64,000 bases of DNA, from NCBI GenBank assembly GCA_022414725.1, contig CM039467.1, positions 12,840,948 to 12,904,947 on the forward strand. Direction: 5' to 3'. The stretch comes from Microglena sp. YARC (lineage: Eukaryota > Chlorophyta > Chlorophyceae > Chlamydomonadales > Chlamydomonadaceae). A program made the translations under genes and the position numbers. How positions within the stretch are numbered: the stretch's first letter is position 1; the number at the start of each line of letters is the position of its first letter. A model generated the notes under the pieces. The model saw nothing but the letters and a program-made list of their open reading frames with translations, did not search any database and was not told where the DNA came from. Below are positions 10,430 through 20,059 of the stretch, one piece after another.

Positions 10430-10882
10430 AATTGACCGGAATCTCTCTCTCTCTCTCTCTCTCCGGAACTTGATTGATTGATGACATGCGGGTGCATGTG
10501 TGTACGGGTTGTGGGTTTGGTTCAGACGAACCAGAGTGAGAGCAGCGCATGAATAAATAGGTCCCGGAAAGAGATTGAGTGTTGAAAGAGCCACCATGTT
10601 TGATGTGATGTCCGGGTCACAATACATCATTGGCGTTTGCCACAATACACACTACAGATGATGTGGTCGGGGTGTGAGGTTGTGATGAGCTTTCTTTTGA
10701 ATACATAGTTGTTTCGCTTGTACATATATCTTTTTCACATCGCTGCCGTCCGTCGGTTCAAATTGTACACTGAGAATTGATTTCATTATTCAAAGCTGCA
10801 ACATTATTGACCGGTCTGAGTGTAACATTATTCGACTAGGATATTTCTCCTCCTTCCTTCGCGCCCCCCATGACGAACTCAA
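10430..10882. other. Intergenic region with TC microsatellite and transposon-end motifs
   Basis: It contains a (TC)n tract at 10441-10463. At 10798-10836 there are two adjacent copies of the mobile-element end motif AACATTATT. No gene seen. Confidence 0.7.
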
Positions 10883-11407
10883 CTAAACCGGTAGGCGCGT
10901 TCCCCAGAAGTTGGGTGGCTCTTCTGCTTCCATATACTCAGCCTTGTAAGCGGGGTATGCAGATGCGACCAGAATAGCTTCCTGGGACCTCACAACCGGA
11001 TACGGCGCGTCGTATATTGCGACGGTGCGGGGGTTCCCGGATGGCCTCCGTGGCATGGAGATTGAGCGGAACGGAACGGGTGCAGCTAAACGCAATGACC
11101 CCCTTCTCAAAGTACCAAGTGATCGCCACCATATGTACACTGTATGAGGCACGAGATCTCCTTTGAGGTTTGCGTAGTACGACGATGGAGGGGCTGCAAA
11201 ACGAAGTACGTACGCGTTGGTACCGGCCTTGCGGTGGGCTTTCCCTCTGTTTGGTGTGCCATAGAATGCCTGCCGCGCGTCCACATATGGGAGTGCAGAC
11301 CCTGAGAAACTCATCCTTCGGTCAACGGGGTTCGCTGCGATGTACTCAACAACCTCTCCGTCGACGATCTCGCCAGGCGGAAGTCTCACTGGAAAATTGA
11401 AAGACAT
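10883..11407 (-). CDS. Conserved-looking unknown protein of 174 residues
   Basis: An intact minus-strand frame, with ATG just before MSFNFPVRLPPGEIV. It contains FSGSALPYVDARQAFYGTPN, which resembles an FSGSGLPY-type motif I recall from uncharacterised giant-virus proteins, and it ends in NFWGTRLPV. There is no signal peptide or membrane span, and the sequence has the look of a compact beta-rich structural protein. I cannot assign a function. It is one of the few undamaged genes near the DNA polymerase. Confidence 0.6.
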   Translation of the reverse strand: MSFNFPVRLPPGEIVDGEVVEYIAANPVDRRMSFSGSALPYVDARQAFYGTPNRGKAHRKAGTNAYVLRFAAPPSSYYANLKGDLVPHTVYIWWRSLGTLRRGSLRLAAPVPFRSISMPRRPSGNPRTVAIYDAPYPVVRSQEAILVASAYPAYKAEYMEAEEPPNFWGTRLPV

Positions 11408-13984
11408 GAACGACTATGAACCTTTCCTGGTTCTTCTTAACCATGTTCTTGGTCCACACAATTTTTTTACAAGGAAATAGAGGTGTAAAGGTGTGCATAC
11501 CATGCATACCATGTATCATGCATGTCATTGAGCCCTCTTCCATCCATGAACACACGCGTCCGACTCATTGCATTCGCCATCGCCAATGATGCGATTGTCT
11601 CGGACGGCGGGGACGATGGGGCGGCAGCAACAGCGTCCTCCTCTTCCATTCTTTCTGCACAGTGCCTCACGTGGTACGCCGAAGACGTGGAGCAGGAGGA
11701 GGATGATGAGGAGGAGGATGACTCTGATGATGGCGATCGTTGGAAAGATGACGGAAGTCGCAGCAGTCGCAGTCGCAGTCGCGACACTTTGCGGTACCGC
11801 ATCCACATGTTCGGTGTGTCCAAGTGTGGTCGATCTGTGCACGCCGAGATCGATGGCGCGCAGCCAAGGTTCTACTTGAGAAGCGGAGCAGCAGGCGCGG
11901 CTTCTTTTTCGTTCGCATCGCTCCGCCAATGGCTCTACGAGATCGCCGGCACGTACGTGCGCATTGAAGATGTGGAGCTCGTGCATCGCATGAACTTCTG
12001 GGGATTCACCAATTATAAGAAGGACCCCTTCGCCATGATCACCTTCCGGTCTCATCGGGGCATGCGTGTGCTTGCGAGCTGCATACAAAAAAAGATAGAT
12101 ACCGGGAACGTTCCGCGCGGCCTGCGTCCGCTCGAGCTCTTCGAATCCAACGTGGACCCCATCCTTCGTTTCTTCCACGAACACCAAATCCAACCCGCGG
12201 GGTGGGTGGACGTGGACGCAGCAACGCCGCCTTCATATTCTTCCCGATTGCATGCGCACATTCAACGTCCGTCAAAGGAGGAGGAGAAGAAGACCAAGAA
12301 CAAGAACAAGAACAAGAAGATCATGATCGGCATCCGCCCGTCTGCCGCGATATCGAACGAGGACATGACGATGGCCCCGTTGGTGATCGCCAGCTTTGAT
12401 CTCGTGTGTGACTCCCTGCACGGCGACTTCCCAGTCCCCATCAAGGACTACCGCCGTCTCGCGCTCGACGTTGACAACCTGTGGGAAGTAGGTGGGGTGG
12501 GGGGGTCAAGCAGCCTCTGAAGCAGTCTGGTAGCGAGTACGACGTCAAGAAGGTGTTGCTGGCTGCTATGGAGGACGCGTTCTTCGACGATGGTTCTAGT
12601 CGCCTTGCGCACGCACTTGCGTTCGCCTACGTAAAAGAAGGGGGGGGGGGGGGGTCCAATAAAACGAGAGACCGCGTGCGCATGCTCCCGACATTCAATC
12701 ACGTGGTCGACGACATGTACGCTATTCTGAAACAAAGTCAACGGTTGAACGACTCCACCAACCGTGTGGAGAAGCTACTGGCTGTGCTGAACAGGACCTT
12801 CCTGCCTGAGCATTCGCTCAAGGGGGACTCCATCATCCAGATCGGCGTGACCGCGCATGTCTACGGTCAGCAACACGCTTCCTCGCGTGCGATATTTGTC
12901 CTCGGCTCTTGCACCGGGGACCTGGACCCGGGCGACGACGAGGAGACGACGAAGGAGAAGAGACCGGTTGTTGTGGTGCGCACATTTGAGTCCGAGGCGG
13001 ACCTCATTTGCGCGTGGGCCGACTACGTTGGCAGGGACCTGGACCCCGACATTCTCACGGGATACAACATCTTCGGCTTTGACTTCTCGTACTTGCACGA
13101 GCGTGCCACGGCACTCGGTGTGGACACCCGCATATGCGCCAGTCTCACGCGTCTCCCCCATGCGCCAGGCAAGCTGGTGGTTTGCGAGATGTCTTCTTCT
13201 GCCTTGGGCGACAACGTCTTTAAGTACATCGACTGTCCTGGACGCGTGCTCATCGACCTTATGAAAATCGTGCAGCGCGACCATAGGCTTGACTCTTACA
13301 GGCTGGACGCCGTTGCTCGGCACTTCACCGGCGAGGCCAAGGACGATATCTCTCCCAAGGACATTTTCAGGTTGCAGAAGGGGAGTGCCGAGGACCGTGC
13401 GATCATCACGCGCTACTGCGTGCAGGATTGCGCTCTCTGCAACTTGCTGGTCGCCAAGCTCGAGATCCTCGCTAACAACGTCGGCATGGCCAACGTGTGC
13501 TGGGTTCCATTGTCGTACATCTTCATGCGTGGTCAGGGCGTCAAGATTTTTTCGCTTGTGTCGAAGCAGTGCCTAGAGGACGGGTTCGTCATTCCCACAA
13601 AGCGCTATGTCCCTCCTCTGCCTTCGAGGATGGCGCTCCGTGATTTGGTGGATGATGATGAGGACGGCGATGGGTACGAGGGTGCGATCGTGCTCGAGCC
13701 CGAGACCGGTATGTACCTCGACACGCCTGTGTCCGTTCTAGATTACAACTCCCTGTACCCTTCTTCCATGATCTCCAAGAACATCTCGGACGACACCTTG
13801 GTCTTGGATAAGGATGCCTACGGGTCCCTCGAGGGTGTGGAGTACGTTGAGATTTCTACCAACGGGGGGACGCAGGTTTGTTGGTTTGCACAGTCTCGCA
13901 AGGGCGTGCTCCCCCGCATCCTCGAGGCGCTCCTCCAGCGTCGCAAACAGACTCGAGATCGCGCCACTCATGTGCGTGTGTGCT

Positions 13985-13985
<1 letters not shown>

Positions 13986-14015
<30 letters not shown>
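13986..14015 (+). repeat. Homopolymer of 30 G in the DNA polymerase gene
   Basis: The run lies between palm motifs A and B and shifts the reading frame. Confidence 0.98.
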
Positions 14016-14017
<2 letters not shown>

Positions 14018-14374
14018 GAGACACTCTTATTTGTTGGACCTAAGAAGGAATGGGATGATGCTAAGAGTGATGATGATGATGACGTGTCCAAACACACGAT
14101 AGAGCCCGCTTACTCGACCTTCCAACGTGCTGTGTTGGACGGTCTGCAGCTCGCGTACAAGACCACTGCTAATTCCTTGTACGGCCAGATGGGTGCTCGC
14201 ACCAGTCCTCTGTACCTTCGCGAGGTGGCGGCATGCACCACTGCGACTGGGCGTGCCATGATCATGCTGACAAAGGATTTCATCGAGCGCAAGTTCCGGG
14301 GTCGTGTCGTGTACGGTGACACGGACTCTCTGTTTGTTGTCTTCCCCACCGGCACCGACTCCTCCTCTGGGGCA

Positions 14375-14422
<48 letters not shown>
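14375..14422 (+). repeat. (ACT)16 array encoding poly-Thr in DNA polymerase
   Basis: An in-frame trinucleotide expansion about 15 codons after catalytic motif C. Confidence 0.97.
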
Positions 14423-14424
<2 letters not shown>

Positions 14425-15237
14425 CCGCGACCGCCTCGCTGCCAGCATCAAGGCTGGTCAGGACGTGTCGAGGCAGATCCGTGCGCACCTCAAGAAGCCG
14501 CATCATCTGGAGTACGAGAAGACGTCGTTCCCCCTCATCTTGTTGAGCAAGAAGCGGTATGTCGGTCTTCTTTACGAGGACGACCCTGATGAGCCCGCTC
14601 CGAAGCAAAAGTCCATGGGCATAGCTCTGAAGCGTCGTGACTATGCCCAACTTGTGAAGCGCGTGTACGGTGGCGTGATCGATATCGTGCTTGCCCGTCG
14701 TATGTACGAGCGTGACCCTGGCTCTGCGCCACAGGTCAACGACCGGATTCCTTATGTTTTCGTCGAGACGACAAAGAAGAACGCGCTGATGGGCGACCGC
14801 ATCGAGCACGTCGACTTTGTGCGCGCGAACCCTCAGAAGTTGCGCATCGTCGCGAAGACGTACATCGAGAACCAGTTGATGAAGCCTTGCACGCAGTTGC
14901 TTGCCATCAGTCTCGAGCAGATTCCTGGGTACACCTATCGTGCGGCCCTGTCTGGTCGCGAGGCTCTAAACGACATCGCTGCGACGAAGAACGGTGACGT
15001 GGCCAAGGCGCGTGAGCGGCTCAACACGCTTCGTGAGCGGGAGGTTGAGCGACTCGTGTTCACGCCTGTATTGGCGTCTGATGATGTGCGGCGAAGCATG
15101 AACCGATGCAATGGCCAGCGTGAGATCTCGAGTTTCTTCTCTTCAAAGGTTGCAACCGTTGCCGGGTTTGTTCCCGAAAATGAGGTCAAGTATTAGTATA
15201 ATGTTTTTCAGATTCGAACATTGGTAGTGAGTTTCGA

Positions 15238-15786
15238 TGTAAAGTCCAATAATGTTACACCAAGGTAAATTATATGGACGCAATACTTCATTGTGTATGG
15301 CTCAGCTAACTTAATAGCTTCATTGCCGATGCTGAGGCCTCAGAGCGGGGGAGCTCATCATTATTACTGACTGACTGACTGACTGAGATCCCCCCACCCT
15401 CCCTCAACATATAGTTAATTTTGCGATGTACTGTTTTTTAAGTGCGGCAGGCCCGATGTGCGAGTCAGCCATGACGGGCGCTTCGGAAACACCACTGCAC
15501 AGTTGAGAATGTTGATGGAAGCATTCATGTCACGGTTTACGAACTTGCCACTTGTTGTATTGCTGGTGGAACCACACCAGAGTTGTCTGGGCGGTCTCTC
15601 AAAGAAAATGACTGGAATGTTCGGAAGGACGCAAGCGGATTGTCCACTGCAAAAGCAGTCAAAGAGGAGCGCCGCGCCAAGAGAGCGACTAGGAATATTT
15701 TCGAGCATGTCTCCAACTTGACAGCATTAGGTCAGACTCCGGTTTGACCGTACACGAGACGTTTCATTTAAGTGTTCCGTCGAGTG
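15238..15786 (-). mobile_element. Transposon remnant with a Fanzor/TnpB-like fragment
   Basis: The left end is CCAATAATGTTACACCAAGG at 15,247, shared with 22,505-22,556 in inverse orientation. The interior shares blocks with the helicase-intron element and with 45,585-45,640. The right end GTTCCGTCGAGTG is followed by TA at 15,787, and its last 65 bp match 47,471-47,535. The two ends differ, so it may be a recombinant of two related elements. Orientation is given by the enclosed minus-strand coding fragment. Confidence 0.6.
15415..15708 (-). pseudogene. Fanzor/TnpB-like RuvC-III fragment
   Basis: The 97-codon frame ends in a segment typical of the C-terminus of TnpB/Fanzor RNA-guided nucleases: WCGST, then FVNRDMNASINIL and a short basic tail with RPSWLTR. 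NRDxNAxxNI is the RuvC-III signature that holds the last catalytic Asp. The N-terminal three quarters, including RuvC-I and RuvC-II, are absent. It differs from the full-length Fanzor at 58,042 and probably belongs to another lineage. A 31-bp piece of the same region recurs at 60,798-60,833. Confidence 0.6.
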
Positions 15787-15797
15787 TACCAGAAAAC

Positions 15798-16222
15798 ATG
15801 GGTGGATGTGCAAGTAGAAGCGACAAAGAAAAGGCGTTGCAGTCAATGATATGTGAAAGTGCAAGCAGGTTTTTGGAAGCCCATTGTGTATTGGATGACC
15901 CGAACATAGAGAGGTCGCACACAAGTTAATTGAAGATTTGAAGTACACGGCTTCAGACATAGGGTACATGATGTGTAAGTACTCTTGTATGTCTTCGTTG
16001 CGTTTCATTGGCGACAGCCCACGGTTTTCAAGGTTCCCGTTCTTGTACAGATCTGTTGTCCATCCAGTTGCCGTGCTTGGAGTCAAATTAATCAACTCGG
16101 GAACTTTGTGGGCAGTCCGACAGAATCTTGGTACCCTGAACCCTAATCCGACACCATTGGACTCATATCGGGAAAAGTCAAATCAGATGATGAGACTCAC
16201 ATCGAGTGATCATTTGTATTAA
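15798..16222 (+). pseudogene. Small protein with an N-myristoylation-type start, one frameshift
   Basis: The ATG opens MGGCASRSDKEK, a classic N-terminal Gly acylation context with an adjacent Cys suited to palmitoylation. This suggests attachment to the inner face of a membrane. The first frame ends in TAA near 15,927. A one-base shift near 15,912 joins it to a frame reading EVAHKLIEDLKYTASDIGYM and onward to TAA at 16,220. The later part has conserved-looking text (SRFPFLYRSVVHPVAVLGVK). I recognise no family. The gene begins 10 bp after the end of a transposon remnant, so its promoter may have been replaced. Confidence 0.5.
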
Positions 16223-16262
16223 AAAATAAAGTAACTTTTATATAGTTCAACCCGATACACAC

Positions 16263-16898
16263 ATGTCGTCCGACATATCACCACATGTCATCTCTAAAAT
16301 AAGAGCCTTGTTGCACACATGGGAACGTTTTTGCGACCAACAGTCTAAAATGCACGATACTGCTCGAGCGCACTACAAGTTTTACAACTTTATGATGGCT
16401 ATACCCGCAATCCTTCTAACAACCATCAGCGGTGCAGGAAACCTAGGGCTTTCGAACACATGCAGTGATCATACACTCTCTTATGTCATGGGATCGCTTT
16501 CACTAACAGCAGGAGCCATATTCACAATCCATCGTTACATGAACATTCCAGAATTACAGCAATTACACGACTTTTACAGCGACGAGTTCCTAAAACTGCG
16601 CAATAACATCCGCCTAAATCTTGTTATTACAGAAGACGAAGACAAAAAGACCTTCTCCTCGCTAGTCGAATTCAGCAAACACATCAGGACTCTTCTAGAC
16701 AATTGCATAGACAAATCATTACCTCCAATGGTAATCGGCATGAAAAAGAAAACGTTGGGGAAGAAGTTCTACTCAAAAAGGATGTACAGGGACGACTACT
16801 TCGCTTCTTTGTCGAACATTCAAGAAGAGGAAACAAATCCAAACGTAAACATAACAATTTCATCAAGTGATGATGGGGTGCGCAATGAGCATTCATAA
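16263..16898 (+). CDS. SLATT-like two-helix membrane protein
   Basis: An intact 211-codon frame with a cytosolic helix (LLHTWERFCDQQSKMHDTAR) and two predicted membrane helices around residues 43-61 and 74-92 (FMMAIPAILLTTISGAG; MGSLSLTAGAIFTIHRY). A helical segment follows (ELQQLHDFYSDEFLKLRNNI), then a basic, charged tail. This arrangement resembles SLATT-type two-transmembrane domains. In prokaryotes these accompany nucleotide-sensing defence systems, and related proteins occur in giant viruses. The assignment rests on pattern only. Reading frame and codon use look undamaged, unlike most neighbours. Confidence 0.55.
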   Translation: MSSDISPHVISKIRALLHTWERFCDQQSKMHDTARAHYKFYNFMMAIPAILLTTISGAGNLGLSNTCSDHTLSYVMGSLSLTAGAIFTIHRYMNIPELQQLHDFYSDEFLKLRNNIRLNLVITEDEDKKTFSSLVEFSKHIRTLLDNCIDKSLPPMVIGMKKKTLGKKFYSKRMYRDDYFASLSNIQEEETNPNVNITISSSDDGVRNEHS

Positions 16899-16901
16899 TC
16901 A

Positions 16902-18212
16902 TTAGCCGCCCATGTTGGAAATAATGTTCTTCAACATAAGCGTACGCCGAGCCTGAATCTGGCGCCGTGTTGAAGCAATGTCAGACTCAATATCGGACAA
17001 CTCCTTGTAGAGGTTCGCCAAAATAGCATTTGCACGTGTCAGTCTCTTGTCGCAACTAACAACATCCTTTAACACAGCCTTCAACACCTGGTCAGGAGAC
17101 ACGGCATTCTTCTTCGCACGCGCAAGCTCTGACTTTGTATTATCGAGCTCTGACTTTGTGTTCTCGAGATCAGACTTGGAAACCGCATGCGCATTCCACG
17201 TACTCTTCAGCTCAGCACAAGCCGCCTCAAGCTCTGACTTTGTGTTCTCGAAATCAGACTTGGAAACCGCATGCGCATTCCACGTACTCTTCAGCTCAGC
17301 ACAAGCCGCCTCAAGCTCTGACTTTGTGTTCTCGAGCTCAGACTTGGAAACCGCATGCGCATTCCACGTACTCTTCAGCTCAGCACAAGCCGCCTCAAGC
17401 TCTGAATTTGTATTCTCGAGCTTTGACAACTCGTCCGCCAAAGAAGAACCATCCGCCTGGGCACTCACAACCTTACCACGAGTCTCCTCGACCATCATAA
17501 GCGTACGCTCAAGCTCAGCATTCGCATTCACCAGCTCTGCACGCACGCCATCCAGGCGAGCGGTCGCGTCTCCCAGACCGGCACGCGCCTCGTCCTCAGC
17601 TCGCTCCCTGAGCTCCACCAACTCAGCTTCAGTAGCGCGGAACGCATTCAACTCGTCTTCCAGAGCCATGACCTTTCCAGCAGCTGCTGAACGCTGCTTA
17701 CCGGCAAGCTTGGTCTTGTGCCTAATACGGTTCATCTCCAAACGAATCTCATCTTCACTGTGATGAAGTGCAGCAAGCTCATCCTGTGCCTTGCCGACGG
17801 CGTCCGCAATTTTACGGCGGTCAGACTGTATGTCGCGGAGTTGGTCTAGCTTCTCCTTCGCAAGTGCCTTCTCTTCAATCAGCTGTGTGCAAAGTTGATT
17901 CATCACTCTCGTGGAAACCTCAATGCGACGCCGCTCCCTCTCAATGACGACGGCGTTCTCTTGCTGTTTCTTTTTCAGCTCGTCCAAAAAATCATCTTGT
18001 ACACGAATAGACGCACGAACAGCAGCATCAGCCTTTGGGAAGACCAACGTGATGTTGTTGTCCGCATAACTCTTCTCATTACAATTCTCAACATCATTCG
18101 TATCGGACGTTGGCAGATGTGCACATGCGCTGATGCGCGCTTCCAGATCGCAGGCACATTCGGCACAGAAATGAGAAGAAGAAGGTGTCACCATCGTCAT
18201 CATGGAACACAT
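16902..18212 (-). CDS. Long coiled-coil protein with three 28-residue repeats
   Basis: The frame is almost entirely heptad-rich helix from about residue 70 of the 18,212 start, with a short Cys-containing N-terminus (FCAECACDLEARISACAHL). Three near-identical 84-bp units at 17,145-17,400 encode ELEAACAELKSTWNAHAVSK plus a linker, and SELENTKSELE-type heptads surround them. The frame could start further upstream at 18,302, but that part is encoded by a CA microsatellite. I therefore prefer the Met cluster at 18,212-18,200. It is probably a structural or scaffold protein; no specific family. It faces the 18,354 gene divergently, giving a ~140-bp shared upstream region. Confidence 0.65.
   Translation of the reverse strand: MCSMMTMVTPSSSHFCAECACDLEARISACAHLPTSDTNDVENCNEKSYADNNITLVFPKADAAVRASIRVQDDFLDELKKKQQENAVVIERERRRIEVSTRVMNQLCTQLIEEKALAKEKLDQLRDIQSDRRKIADAVGKAQDELAALHHSEDEIRLEMNRIRHKTKLAGKQRSAAAGKVMALEDELNAFRATEAELVELRERAEDEARAGLGDATARLDGVRAELVNANAELERTLMMVEETRGKVVSAQADGSSLADELSKLENTNSELEAACAELKSTWNAHAVSKSELENTKSELEAACAELKSTWNAHAVSKSDFENTKSELEAACAELKSTWNAHAVSKSDLENTKSELDNTKSELARAKKNAVSPDQVLKAVLKDVVSCDKRLTRANAILANLYKELSDIESDIASTRRQIQARRTLMLKNIISNMGG
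17145..17400 (-). repeat. 84-bp tandem repeat, three copies, in the coiled-coil gene
   Basis: The copies are nearly identical in sequence and in frame (28 codons each), indicating recent expansion. Confidence 0.9.
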
Positions 18213-18353
18213 GATACACAACAACAACAACTCTTCATACACAAACACACACACACACACTCGATTACGTTTACGCTCGATTCCCCCATTGTGCGGTGCC
18301 AAAAAAAGTATCCCAAATTATACATACACTTCTTAGTAGGATAATACGTCGGA

Positions 18354-20006
18354 ATGGAATACGCCGCCGTAATCATACTTCTTGTCGCGATATTCGGAGT
18401 GGTAGTGTACGTCGTGATATCGCACGCGATGCTCAGACACATGGTGAACACGACTGCCGATTCGAATAAGAAACGCGATCAGAGAATGCGTGACGACGTC
18501 CGAGCCCTTGGAATGGCTGCCGAATCGGAGCTCGGCGTCCTCAAGAAGAAGGACGCGATGCAATTGAATACAATCCGAGAACTAGAGGAGCGCGAGTCGC
18601 AAAGCTCGATCATATTCAACCAAAACTTCGCCAGTGTGGACTCGCAAATCAAAGACGCCGCCGGAGCCATGAACACTCTCGGATCGAAGGTGGGGCTCCT
18701 GGAAAAAAGGCAGAACGATGTGCGCAAAAATCTGTACTTGATCAAGAAGAACATCGTGGAGTTGCGAAACACGGACATGCTGACGGAGGAGGATATCAAG
18801 GCGAACGCCACGGCGATCAAAGAATTGTCAAACGAGGTGCGTGACATCGCTGCAAGCCTCAAAGCCATATGTCAGGAGAACGACATCCGTTTTTCGAAAA
18901 TCGGAAACAACAGTGACCTAATAAAGACCAAAAGCGTGCGCCTAGACGAGATCGAAGCCGCCAAAAGTAGTAAAGGATTGATCAATGCCGAAAATGAATC
19001 AACGATCAAAACCCTTTCGGCGCAACTCGCACACCTAGAGGCGAAGTTCAATATCGACGCCACCACCAAAGGAGGAACCGACAAAATGATGAACGTCACG
19101 GATCTCCGAACTCGATTGCGGAATGCCGAAGCCAGTATCGCCCTAATCACCAACTTGACCACACGCATCGATAAACTTGAGGCGAGTACAAACGGTACCA
19201 ATACGGACCTACAAACGCTGCAGCAAAGTACAAATTTCTCAACGGGACTGAATATCACCAAGCACGATCCCGGTCCTCTGATCCAAACAATATACTCGAA
19301 CGACCAGGCAAACAGATATGGAATTTGCCAAGAACCTAACGGGACCTCTCACGTGTACGCCGCCAACGTACACGGACCCAGTACGGTCAACCTGTCGTTC
19401 GCGGAGGGTGAAAATAAGTACAACACAGTCCTGACAGCCAAAAAGGACGGGACAGTCAACGTCAGCAAGAGTCTGTGTGTAGAGAACGAATGCTTGAACA
19501 ATGCGGATATACAGAAGATGAAAAAGAATGCGAGTAACTTCACGGAAGACGGGGTGGTGGTGAACCAACTGAACGTCAGGGGGGCAACCCTAAAGGGCAA
19601 TATTCTTCAAACCAACGGGAAGGTTCAAAATGGGCGTATGCACTTTCTAATAGATGAGAACTTGTACGTTTGCCCGAAGGGATAAGAGGGGACCGTATTC
19701 AACACATTCAACGGAGGCAACCCCAAAATCCGGATGCAGAGTGGAGGCAAGGGTAAGAATCATGCAGCGCTAATTATGGATGGAACAACTATCACCGGAG
19801 ATTTTGGCGGGGGGTTGGGGAGGATGCATGTAAGCGGGAAAGGAGACTTTATGGTGCTCAAGGAAAAAGGACTGCACGTGGGTCATTGGTGGGGAGGAGA
19901 ACCGACTATCAATTTATCAAGTGGTGAGGGTAAGACAGCCAAGCTTTGTATAGACAACGTTTGCCTGACCAAAGCGGACCTTGATAAAATTAAGAAACTT
20001 AAATAA
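18354..20006 (+). pseudogene. Membrane-anchored coiled-coil virion-like protein, one in-frame TAA
   Basis: The N-terminal helix AAVIILLVAIFGVVVYVVIS anchors the protein. A long coiled coil follows (to about residue 300), then a beta-rich C-terminal part. A Cys motif occurs twice, LCVENECLNNADIQKMKK near 19,480 and LCIDNVCLTKADLDKIKK near 19,948, each at the end of a similar domain. I recall comparable 'LC-x4-CL-x2-DL' endings in structural proteins of large algal viruses. TAA at 19,683-19,685 separates the two domains, but the frame is in phase and continues through VFNTFNGGNPKIRM. The second domain is therefore probably part of the same protein, cut off by a nonsense mutation. Confidence 0.6.
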
Positions 20007-20059
20007 GGAGGGGTGGAGTGTAAAGCGATGTGATTCTCGATCCATCATACAATGCAATC

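Larger units (their letters stand above)
11546..15196 (+). pseudogene. Family B DNA polymerase (viral replicative polymerase), frameshifted
   Basis: The product would be the virus's replicative polymerase. Reading the three frames in order gives an N-terminal domain, exonuclease motifs, palm motif A DYNSLYPSSMIS (13,741), motif B KTTANSLYGQMGA (14,160) and motif C YGDTDSLF (14,312). Exo II is YNIFGFDFSYL (13,063) and Exo III is YCVQDC (near 13,413). Exo I reads SFDLVCDSLHGDFP: the catalytic Glu of the usual DIE is Val (codon 12,404-12,406), so proofreading would be impaired. The frame breaks at a G-rich tract near 12,490-12,507 and at a run of 30 G at 13,986-14,015. A (ACT)16 array at 14,375 inserts poly-Thr soon after motif C. 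It ends at TAG 15,194. Identity is certain; function is lost as assembled. Confidence 0.95.

Noticed and set aside
10441..10463. (TC)n tract as a splice or promoter element
   Set aside because: A plain dinucleotide repeat after the helicase stop, with no nearby splice pattern.
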